From: Plectrocnemia conspersa
Lineage: Eukaryota; Arthropoda; Insecta; Trichoptera; Polycentropodidae
Assembly: GCA_009617715.1 (NCBI GenBank)
Contig: VTFK01000286.1
Location: 301,300 to 365,299, forward strand
Length of the DNA: 64,000 nucleotides
Direction: 5' to 3'
Shown: piece after piece, positions 1 through 9,302 of the stretch
Layout of the letters: every line of letters begins with the position of its first letter
Position numbering within the stretch: the first letter of the stretch is position 1
Notes under the pieces: model-generated
Databases searched by the model: none
What the model saw: the letters and a program-made list of their open reading frames with translations, nothing else
What the model was told of the DNA's origin: nothing
Translations under genes and position numbers: made by a program

Positions 1-377
1 CTTGTTAATTGGTACGGACTACGGGAATGCTTTCTTTGCATTTTTACTTTGACCTCGATTGTCAGCATCCATATTCGGACAAGTCAATAAAATTGATTTG
101 TGATAACCGTCTTGAAGTAAAATACACAACAAACAAAAAAAATCGATTTTTTACTCACTGTTGACTCTATTGTGTTATTACACATACTTTTTTAATTTGG
201 CGTTGCGCTTAATTGTATGACCTATGTACCTAAGAAGAAGCAAAGAAATGACGAAAAATCAACAACAGCACCAGCTGAATTATATAAATTTAATGTTTTT
301 ATAGATTGTATCATCGTCAACTAGATTTAATGTAGCAAAATTAATAAATAATACATTCAGATTCATGTGCTTATTCC
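1..377. other. AT-rich spacer, no gene seen
   Basis: AT-rich DNA with no open frame of note, no splice-flanked coding block and no clear repeat boundary. It precedes a dispersed repeat that starts near 380. Confidence 0.5.
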
Positions 378-379
378 TA

Positions 380-1062
380 AAAGAAAATCTAGAAAAAACA
401 GACTCGAATCTATTTTTTAAGATATGTCATTTCAGTAAAATCATATCGGAATACATTTTCATCAGTATATATATATTTTTACTAGTGAAAATATAAATTA
501 TCTGACAGATGCTAGTACAATTATATGATTTCAACTCTTCTATATGTAGTAATACATATAATTATTTATATACATTCGATGTATAAATGTTACAGCGAAT
601 ATGTATTTTATGGTAAAGCTATATTTTCACTTGCACCCGTAGATATATTATATATTTCTAATAGCGAAAATATAATTTAACTGATAGGCGCTAATATGCT
701 GCTCTAAAATATCTACGAAACTCAAATTGACAGTTGCGAAACGCCCATTTGCTGTTCAAACCAAAACCTAACTTAATGAAAGTTTTTTAGGCCATTTATT
801 AGGTCAAGTCCAAAATACAAATTAAGATAAGTCATCTCTCAGTGGAAAATTAGCGGAAGAATAAGTACAGACTAATTGTACAGGTGAATTTTTGACTTCT
901 GAGAAGGGATAATTGTTTTTTGCGTTCTCCTATTGGGCAAAATTCGGTTTAGATGTAGTACTTTATTCAATTCTCACTCGTAATATTGTTATAAAAATTC
1001 TTAATATAATATAGCGTTTTCACCGCGATGTCACATTTTTATTGCTTTTGACCTGAACTAGA
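380..1062 (+). repeat. Dispersed repeat family A, rearranged copy
   Basis: The left end (AAAGAAAATCT followed by an A-rich run and CAGACTCGAATCT) matches copies at 12048, 19918 and 24488. The interior shares the ATTTTCACTAGTGAAAATAT-type blocks and the CAGTTGCGAAACG block near 730. The right part (about 880-960, TTTTTGACTTCTGAGAAG) is inverted relative to those copies and resembles the fragment at 62840. No coding capacity is visible. It is probably a non-autonomous DNA element whose right half was replaced or flipped. Confidence 0.6.
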
Positions 1063-1640
1063 AATTCGCTATATGGCAACACAGTAGCAATGAAAACATG
1101 ACCAATTATTATGTAAATATTATGATTAGATATTTTTAATACATAATTAAAATATGTCGCAACGGTGGCTAATTTTTATATATATTTGTAGCATAGAAAG
1201 GGTCAACTAATACCTATTATTATTTTATTAAGAAATTATATTACGATGTTAAAAATATATAAAATGCCATTTTTATCATGAGGCCCGGAATCATGATACA
1301 TCTAGATCAGAGCGTTCCGAGTCTTCCAAAATTATTGTAAATTGTTCATATTTACTTGGCAGGTAGATGATGAACAACTTATAACGACGAATGCTTATCT
1401 CTAACCGGCATGTCAGTTATACGATTAAATTCACAATTGCACGTGAAAGTTAACTATACAGCTCCGAAGCTCGGTTTTTTATCAAGGGTATTAAACATAT
1501 TGTGGCGATCACACAGGTGGGTCCACGTGCAAGGGCTGTTGTTTTCATTGTTAATGACTGATCAAAAACGATCATTCATTAACAATGAGATAAATAACGT
1601 TGGCACAGAAAGGATTTTTTTTTTGAACACACAACACGAG
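1063..1640. other. AT-rich spacer
   Basis: Mostly AT-rich sequence. A weak open frame from 1410 runs into the GC-richer island at 1640, but its first 75 codons show no recognisable composition or motif. Confidence 0.4.
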
Positions 1641-2136
1641 TCGTTAAGAGAGTCCCTTTGTGACGAAACGGTTACGGGTGCCATAAATCACCACATCCGT
1701 GACATTTTCCGAAAAATGCGAAAGACCGTGGATGAACAAAAAAGTCATATCCAATTTCACCAATTCTACAAAGCGATTGCAGCGATTGGCTAGAAGATTG
1801 CTGCACATATGCGATTGCCCAGCAAGTGTGCAACCCCTAGAGAATATAAGCTCGGATTCCAACGAGGAGAGGGCTGACAGTGCGAGACACAAGGAGAGAC
1901 GGTCCACATGGAGCCACTCAGATTCACCAGTAGACATCCGAAGGGACCAGCTACGCGCCCTCACCGACAGACCTGAATATCACTCCTGGAACTTCCGAAC
2001 CACCAGCCGCGCGTTAGAATCACACCTGACACTCGCCACAAGAGCCCTGAGGATCATCACGTGCATCACTACCTGCGCCAACTTTACCGCAGTTGGGAGA
2101 AACGTCTCGCCATTAATCGTTCATTGTCGCATGTAA
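1640..2136 (+). other. GC-elevated island with a 145-codon ORF of unknown origin
   Basis: This block is clearly richer in G and C than its surroundings. It holds an uninterrupted + strand frame from 1699 to the TAA at 2134, followed at once by AATAAA-like sequence (2139-2146). The hypothetical product is rich in Arg and Ser (for example SSDSNEERADSARHKERR around codons 52-67) and has no domain I recognise. A second frame (ending at 1793) is also open through 1410-1793. The composition suggests a decayed exon, a processed pseudogene or a transposon gene. It could also be the terminal exon of an unknown gene. Identity is not claimed. Confidence 0.3.
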
Positions 2137-2425
2137 ATTTTAACTAATAAAAAATCTACTTAGATTCACACAAGAATCTCATTGGCCGCGAGGTCAACCA
2201 CCCCTAGGGTCTCTTCCCTAAAATATACACAATATAATAATTAAAGTAAAATTATTATTTTAAAAACAAATGTGAATAATTTTGTATTAATTTAGTTTTT
2301 AAATATACAATAAATAGCTTAGTATAGTTTACAAAGCATGATTTTTTTTATTAAGACTTTTAAATTTCACGTAAGTAGACCGTTGAAAATGCAACTAATT
2401 TCACGACTGCTTTTTTTAATATACA
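2137..2425. other. AT-rich spacer
   Basis: No coding or repeat structure could be supported beyond AT-rich low-complexity sequence. Confidence 0.4.
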
Positions 2426-2690
2426 GTGATGCATTCATTTACGAGTTTAATTCGTTCTGTGACAGCTCGTAACTCAAATTACTCGTATGTCAAATCAATG
2501 ATTTGCAATGCCAATAATCCATTTCAATGAGGAAAATTAAAATGGACTAATGGAAATTGAAATTAACGATAAACTTTATTTTTAAGTTAAATTTTTTCTT
2601 TCTTGTGTTGAAATATTAATCGTAGGTCAATTTAAAACAAAATTTGCTCGTATCACGAAAAACTCGTAAGTCAAGTCACTCATAAGTTAT
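2426..2690. mobile_element. MITE-like element with ACTCGTAA termini
   Basis: The left end (CAGTGATGCATTCATTTACG, then AGTTTAATTCGTTCTGTGAC) and the right end (ACTCGTAAGTCAAGTCACTC near 2660-2682) are imperfect inverted repeats around an AT-rich core. CTCGTAA/CTCGTAT motifs recur inside. The CAGTG start followed by a TTAATTCGTTC block resembles short non-autonomous DNA elements that I recall as common in arthropods. No transposase is present. Boundaries are approximate because decay hides the target-site duplication. Confidence 0.45.
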
Positions 2691-2700
2691 TTCAAAATGT

Positions 2701-3234
2701 AGCGAGTGTCTTATTACTCAAAAATGTCATTACCAATGTTTTATTACGTTTTAAAATATGCTCATATCCTCTGATTTAATTACTTTCTCTGTCACTATCC
2801 TTTTTAGTTTTGACAATTTCCGATAGAGAAGTAGATATATTACCATGTTTTTTTTAACTAATAAATAAAGAATATTCAAATATTTTTTTATTGAGATATC
2901 AGAATACATATAGCTAAAAAAATACCACATATATAAAGACTTCATGGCAAGAAAATGTTAACAGGCATAAATGTATTATCGAGATTCAGAAAACACAAAG
3001 TTTTAAAGTGGGGATGATGTGAATGATATGGATGTATTGTATAAAAAGTTCAGATAGCGTCGTTTTTTAACAATGCGAGTGTTTTTATTTGTTGGATATA
3101 TTATAACTCGTTTTTTATTAAAATTTAATTATTCAATTAGTCGACTGCTTTAGACGAGAGCCATATAGGTTGATTAACTAGGTATTTTTTGTATTTGTTT
3201 ATTGTAAATCTTCCAAGAAAGCCCAATATGTTAC
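2701..3234. other. AT-rich spacer
   Basis: No gene or repeat recognised. One minus-strand open frame (2751-2945) is Ile/Leu/Tyr-rich, as expected from random AT-rich DNA. Confidence 0.4.
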
Positions 3235-3470
3235 AATGTGGCAAACATAATCAACTACTAGTAGTAAGACATATGACTTAAATCAAAATCCATAATCAGT
3301 GATATTTATTTTAATAATTATTATTATAGCTTACAATCAATGTGTCATGCACGACCTACTGGATTTTATTTCAATTATTCATTAGTGAGTTATTAGGAAA
3401 ATTATTAAATTTAGGAAAACTTAATATGTGAAGATCGATTGGAATTATAATTATATAATATTCACATGCT
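3235..3470 (-). repeat. Dispersed repeat family C, copy 1
   Basis: It shares ordered blocks with 38744-38940: AATCAACTACTAG, a degenerate ATCAAA block, a run ending in TAGCTTACAAT, and then TTAGGAAAAC with a GATCGA-type end. An inverted copy of the first half is at 46240-46345, and the distal part recurs inverted at 7335-7400. It is non-coding and probably a non-autonomous element. Strand is arbitrary, set opposite to the 46.2 kb copy. Confidence 0.5.
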
Positions 3471-3539
3471 CTCCCAGACACAGTAGAAATTGAAAAACAC
3501 TGGGTTCCTTATGGGTTTCGATATATGAACGACTAATTC

Positions 3540-4140
3540 CATTAATGTTATTTCACTACCACGTCCTGATTGGAAGCTCTCTCGCAAACAATTCAGCGAA
3601 CTGTAAAATCCGAAATTTCGCGTTTACTGTATGTATCGATATGTTTGATTTGCAATGTGTGTAAATATTAGGCATGCTATAATTAAATCGCTTGGTCGAT
3701 TATTTCTATCGCGATTGTTCATAGTGCATACATATAAGAATTCAAAAGTCTTGATTAATCGCAATACTCCAATAGTTGTATCTTTTATATTTAAATATAT
3801 ATAAATTCGAGAAGCAAATGTGATGTGTATCACCTTATCGATGGCACGTAATCGTTCATTTTGCAAGTTCTTCTTATGCGCAGTAATTTAATCGTTCCAA
3901 TATTGCTTTGTGTGGGCGGTGGCGATAAATGTCACACTACCGTGTATATTTTTCTCCCATAATTTTCCCGCATGTAGGGATAATTGGCAACGGCGTTAAA
4001 AGCGCGCATATGTGTCATTTTCAAAATTTCACAGAATCTCGCCCGATCGAAGCCTTGGCCTGAATTGCGCGTACGTGCTTGAAGATCGTAGATGTAGATC
4101 ACAGGGGGTTGTTTATTGTGAATTGAATTATTGAGAGTGT
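3540..4140 (+). promoter_or_regulatory. GC-richer island; candidate Kdm2 5' region
   Basis: This stretch has more G and C and less low-complexity DNA than its surroundings, with CpG-containing motifs such as GTGGGCGGTGGCG (about 3913-3925), AAAGCGCGCAT (about 3999-4009) and TGCGCGTACGTGC (about 4066-4078). It lies about 3.6 kb upstream of the first recognised Kdm2 exon, whose 5' partner is missing, so it may contain the promoter or first exon. No splice-consistent ATG exon could be singled out. This is inference from composition and position only. Confidence 0.25.
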
Positions 4141-4859
4141 GGAGAAAATCGTGTCATCACTAACTGACGCGATTTTTTCTTGGAAGCTATACTGCATGAT
4201 TGCGAGATTAAGAAAAATAAACATTAAACCATCGCTTCGCACGTATGACGTAATCATAAATGATTATAATAAAATTCAATTAGTCGTTCGTATTTTAATT
4301 TTAAATGTTTTAAAGATACAATTATTATGGTTGCCTCCTTACGATCAACAATTGCACGAGATTGTAAGCGCATATGTATGAGTGAAATATAGGCGTCAAT
4401 CTGCATTGTGCTCGTCTTCTCTCTGATCGTAATTTGATATTCAGACAATTGAGCTTGGTATGTTTTTAATAGCATACTTGATCTTTTTGTTTTTTGACAT
4501 ATTTTTATACTTGATATATCACCCCAGAAATAAAAATGTTAAATTTATTTAATCTTCAATTGATAAATTCATTTTCACATCACTAGCTTAAGATCCGAAA
4601 AAAAGCCAGAAAACGACAGATCGCAAAGTCAAGCCATAAATTCTCTAAAATCATAGTTTTTAGTGTTAATTATTTTCATGCTATTAATAACTTATTCAGA
4701 AGTTTACCTAAAAATTACATATCTAATTTCTACCAACACGTCATAATGCCTGGTCTAAAAATAAAATACCTTGTTCAGAATATATGTATTTATTACCTAA
4801 TTTTCTTTTATAAATAGCTTTAAATGGCATGTTATTTTCTTAAATAATCAAAAAATATG
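4141..4859. other. AT-rich spacer
   Basis: No supportable gene or repeat. Two short overlapping open frames on opposite strands (4139-4381 and 4254-4475) have AT-driven composition and no motif. Confidence 0.4.
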
Positions 4860-6247
4860 TACAGCTATGGCCAATTGAAAGTTTCATAGGCAATATTTCA
4901 CGAATTCGATTATTAAAATGTATTTTTTCCTTAAAACTTGTTCTATTGTATTTTTTTATGATCAAGTGAATCTGTGGTAATAATTTACAAGATATTTTAA
5001 CTTGTGTATCCTCTTGAGTTGCACGTTAGCCTCAGCTATGTAAAGACAAACCCAAAATCATGGAGAGATCTAAACAAATGTCGATCACGGCATATCTCGA
5101 AAAAAGGTTACAATTCTAGAGATAGCGCGAAGAGTGGGGTTTATTAGTGATTCTGCTATTCGAAAATTTATTAAAAAATATCGCGAAACAGGAATTCTAG
5201 AGAAGGGGTTGGTCGGAAGCGTATGACGTCTGCTTGAGAAGACCGCAAAATAAAGAATATCATAAAAAAATATCAATTCAAAATTGCTGCTGAAATACAA
5301 ACAGAATTGCAATATACTATAAACTCGAATATTTCGAGACGGAAACACAATTTATTGAGAAAATGAAAAAGAATCGCTTTGAATGGACAAAAGCTCATCG
5401 CCATTGGACCGTCGAAGATTGGAGAAAAGTGACTTTCTCCGACAAATCCGAATTTAATCTGCTCGGAGCAGATGGTAAGCAACTGTGCGCTATAGAAAAT
5501 GCGATAGATTTCATCCCTTATGCATTAATCGATTCAACAAGCACTCACCCTATGTGATCTGGGGGTACATGACAGCTTATGGATTGGGCTCTGTAAATTT
5601 CGTCCAGGGCACAATGAATGCAAAAATATATAAATTGGTTGTATAAAACGACTTTATTCCAACCCTTGAAGAACTTTCCCAACATACTGCTGAACCCATT
5701 TTGCAAGAAGATTCTGCGCCATGCCATCGAGCTCGTTCTGTGAGTCCAATTATAGTTATTACATTCAAATTTTCACTAAATTAATCCTCGATCTATATAT
5801 TACACAATTCAAAGAGTAAATGATTAATATGGCTAGGAAACAGCCCCGACCTGTATCCGATTGAAAATTTATAGGCAATCATAAAATAACAAATAAGAAA
5901 AATCGATCAAAAAATTTAGCCAAGCTGAAAAAATATATCATGGAAGTGTAGGAAGAGGAGATCGATCTTAAAATATTTGAAAATCTGTATTTATCGATGC
6001 CAGGCAGAATACAAGAATTTATTAAAAATAAAGGTGAAATTACGTCAAAATAACTTTGTTAAAAAGATACGCCTTTCCCAGAATTGACGCAATTATTCTT
6101 TCCTAATTCTACAATACCCATATTTTTTTAACTATTATAATTATCTATCATAAATTCAAAAACGTGTAAAAAATGCATCAATGTTGATAAAATAATCAAA
6201 ATACATACAAGAACCGCCATGTCAACTTTCAATTGGCCGCAGCTGTA
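4860..6247 (+). mobile_element. Dead Tc1-family transposon
   Basis: A 1.39 kb element bounded by TA dinucleotides. Its inverted termini read ACAGCTATGGCCAATTGAAA at the left (4861) and, on the other strand, ACAGCTGCGGCCAATTGAAA at the right (ending 6247), so two mismatches over 20 bases. The interior encodes a broken Tc1-type transposase. The family inserts at TA, which fits the flanks. Many stops and frameshifts show that it is inactive. It lies upstream of the first recognised Kdm2 exon. Confidence 0.88.
5060..6052 (+). pseudogene. Tc1-type DDE transposase pseudogene
   Basis: The fragments read in order as a Tc1 transposase. A helix-turn-helix segment (EIARRVGF, then KKYRETGILEKG) is at about 5119-5207. 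The first catalytic aspartate is in FSDKSEF near 5440-5460. The second is in LQEDSAPCHRA, with the Asp codon at 5710-5712. The third catalytic residue is in SPDLYPIENL, with the Glu codon at 5863-5865. These lie in several frames and contain stops, including TAG in place of the Trp codon after PIENL. The spacing from second to third catalytic residue is 50 codons, against 34 in the usual DD34E family, so about 48 bases were gained or the region has drifted. No functional protein can be made. Confidence 0.85.
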
Positions 6248-6359
6248 AATTAAAAATAAAAGGTTTAAACAAACACAAAAAAATACTTGATACAATTTTT
6301 ACACATATTGTATTTTTTTTTTACTGTGTTTACTTTCCACAAACATATTTTTTGCAATC

Positions 6360-7310
6360 AATACAAATATTTGTGGTTTTATTATTATTACAATATCTTA
6401 CCATACACTATTTATGCTTAGGTAAACTCGTTGAAGTTGTCGGTATATTTACTTCTTGTGATGCACTTTCTGATTTTTTGTATTCTGAAACAAATTCTTC
6501 TGCTAGTTGAAATAAAAATTATTTTCTTGATATGTTTTCTCCTGTTGTTTCCTTATATAATATCAAAACATTTATTGCAGCTGTCTAGAATATTGAAAAA
6601 TACTTGCAGTGCCCATTTTCTAGAATCTAGACTCTGATTTGACATTTTATTTCCTTGTATATATCTTTAAATCTGGTATTATTATGATGGGTAAACGTTT
6701 TTTGTGCTCATCATTTTTTACAAATTTGTGTTTTGAATTTAATACAAGAACTTTTTTGTATGGTTTACTTTTATAAATTGTGAGAACACAATCATAACAT
6801 TTATAAAGTAATGTTGAAAAACAAGCCATACTTTTTTTTTTGCTTCAAACACTGGTAAACTCCTCTTGTTTCCGCATATAATTCCAAGTAAGATAGTTTT
6901 TTCTTAGTAATTTGTATGCTAGCGGGGTAGGCTTGTGAAAAAATTGTCGGAGTTACAATTCTACCTTTCATAATAAATGGTTCCATAAACTTAGTACAAC
7001 AAATTCACTAAGAAGTGTTGATAACTGTCATGTTTTATCTCTCTTCAAATATATATCCATTTATATATTAAAAATTATCAGGTGGATAATGCGTAAATGA
7101 CTCTAGATCTAGCTTTAGTAAAAAGTAGTTTGATATCAAAGCAAATTTATCTGTTTGTAAGCGTTGACTTTTCACATTTTCTTTTATCAAAACGAATAAA
7201 TCGTAAAATATCTGTAAACTTATTTCTACTCATGGTTGTTGAAAAAATATTTTCAAGTTTTTTGCTTTATATGCTTCACGTGCATACAGTATTGCGATGA
7301 AAGCTTTGAT
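6360..7310 (-). pseudogene. piggyBac-family transposase pseudogene
   Basis: Reading the minus strand from about 7310 down gives, in shifted frames, segments typical of piggyBac transposases: SRNKFTDILRFIRFD near 7180-7235; TIYKSKPYKKVLVLNSKHK near 6720-6790; WALQVFFNILDSC near 6570-6610; and FLFQLAEEFVSEYK near 6465-6510, followed by a stop near 6418. Order and spacing follow the family, but frameshifts, stops and an internal deletion before the WALQVFF segment show decay. No matching terminal repeats were found. It sits between the dead Tc1 copy and the first recognised Kdm2 exon. Confidence 0.75.
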
Positions 7311-7319
7311 TTTCCCCCA

Positions 7320-7420
7320 TATAATTATAATTCCAATCGATCATCATAGATTAGGTTTATCTAAATTTTCCTAATCTCACCGATGAATATTGTGATGGTT
7401 AATTAAAATCTAGCTAGAAA
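7320..7420 (+). repeat. Fragment of dispersed repeat family C
   Basis: The block CCAATCGATCATCATAGATT followed by AGGTTTATC and AAATTTTCCTAATCTCACC is the inverse of the distal part of the repeat at 38870-38925 and of its diverged relative at 3390-3445. It is a short, non-coding solitary end. Confidence 0.45.
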
Positions 7421-7706
7421 ATTCTCTAAAATGAGCTACTTCAGATCATAGAGAATATCTTATATGTACTCAAAAACAACAAAAAAAATATGATTTCATA
7501 AAACATTTGTTATATTACGTCCAATTCATACATTTTTATTCGTTTCTCTGACTGCAACTCGACTCTCCAATTACCAAGTAATTGGCTCAGTTTTGAATAT
7601 ATACACCAATGTTCAGATATCATGTTGTCTAATCAAGTTCAAACGCAATTCCATTCATTAGTTGCTGCACAATCTTGTCTATAATAACATGCAATTTTTA
7701 TTTCAG

Positions 7707-9302
7707 CGAGAACGTAAACAGCCCAAGTTATACTCCGAAGAATGGGCCCTCGGAGACGAGGAGGCAGTAGAAGGCGGTCGAGGTTTTTCCCTCGCCGACA
7801 AATTGGAGTGTTCACGTTTCGACCACCCGGGTATTGTGCGCGAGATGATCGGATCAGAACTCAACGTTGCCTTTTTTCAACATTACGGATTTTGCACACC
7901 TTTGCTCTTCAAAGAGAAGACTGGCTTGGGATTGAGGTATGAAATTTACGATAATATAATAAAACAATACGCTACAATAATAATTTATTCATTTTTGTTA
8001 ATAAAAAAGAGTGCCTACTTCTAATTTCACGGTGGACAACGTGAGGATGTGTGTTGGATCGAGGAGAGTTCTTGACGTCATGGATGTGAACACACAAAAA
8101 AACACAGAAATGACGATGAAAGTGAGTAATTTGATAAGATTGCACTTATTTTATACGAATTATAATCAATTCATATTTTATAGGAATGGCAAAAATATTA
8201 CGAGGATCCCAATAAGGAGAGACTGTTGAATGTCATCTCGTTGGAATTCTCTCACACCCGACTAGAGAACTATGTCGAATCGCCGACGATAGTGAGGCAG
8301 ATCGATTGGGTCGATTCGGTATGGCCGAGGCACCTGAAAGAGCAGCAGGTGGAAGCGACCAATTTGATCGACGACATGATGTACCCAAAGGTACAGAAAT
8401 ATTGTCTGATGTCGGTCAAAGGTTGCTACACCGACTTTCACGTCGACTTTGGTGGTACCTCAGTATGGTACCACATTTTAAAAGGGGCGAAGGTGTTTTG
8501 GTTGATACCTCCGACCGACCGGAATTTGCAACTCTATGAAAAGTGGGTGCTATCCGGTAAACAATCGGACATGTTCTTCGGCGATACAGTGGAAAAATGT
8601 ATCAGAGTACATGTAAGTTTATAATTTAACCAATCCCTGTACAGATGACGGTAAATAATATTAGATAAGCCAAAAAGCTTAAATCCTTATTATAGGAAAA
8701 CATTTTTGTATGAAATTGCGGGGATTTGTTCCTTCGATAATATTAATATTAAGAATAGAAATTGAGTTTAAATTTTATTTTAGTTGCAAGCTGGGAACAC
8801 ATTTTTTATTCCCACTGGATGGATACACGCTGTGTATACCCCCAGTGATTCACTGGTCTTCGGCGGCAATTTTCTGCATCAATTTGGCATTGAAAAGCAG
8901 CTGAAGATCGCACAGGTGGAGGATTCCACCAAAGTATGAATTTTATTGACCGAACTGGAATGTTTAAAGATGAATAAGTATTATAGAATCGTTGATTTTT
9001 AGGTACCACAGAAATTCAGATACCCGTTCTTCACCGAGATGTTGTGGTACGTCTTGGAACGGTATGTGCACGTGTTGTTGGGTCACAGTCATCTGATGCC
9101 GGTCGGCAAACAAAATTCAGATGACGAGGACGAGACTAAAGACTCTCGAGGGGCAGTTGAGGGTCGAAACCAAGAGCACTCCGACGGCATCAAAAAGGAG
9201 AATGGATCTGATGTCAGACCGAATGGCGATTTGGTCAAGTCGGAGATGAAACCGCCTCCGAAGCATGTACATCTGACGCAGCAAGAGCTGCACGGTTTGA
9301 AG
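7707..9302 (+). CDS. Kdm2: Kdm2 exons 1-5: N-terminal region and JmjC catalytic domain
   Basis: Exons at 7707-7936, 8010-8121, 8184-8612, 8784-8933 and 9003-9302 encode the catalytic half. The iron ligands are present: His200 and Asp202 in [10 protein letters not shown] (His codon 8439-8441) and His272 in GWIHAVYTP (codon 8826-8828). The 2-oxoglutarate contacts are Thr197 and Lys217 ([10 protein letters not shown]). The spacing from first to third ligand is 72 residues, the same as I recall for human KDM2A, so the enzyme should be active. [13 protein letters not shown] and WPRHLKE are family signatures just before the JmjC core. The end of exon 5 encodes a hydrophilic Asp/Glu/Lys-rich linker, then HVHLTQQEL, a conserved segment of the helical region that follows JmjC. 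Confidence 0.95.

Noticed and set aside
1700..2110. Weak resemblance of peptide fragments (FRKMRK, YLRQLYRSWEKRL) to the splicing factor Prp18
   Set aside because: The fragments occur in the reverse order to the family and only a few residues match, so the similarity is probably chance.
7742..8539. Alternative-frame ORFs within the Kdm2 JmjC exons
   Set aside because: They are shadows of the conserved reading frame and have no independent signal.
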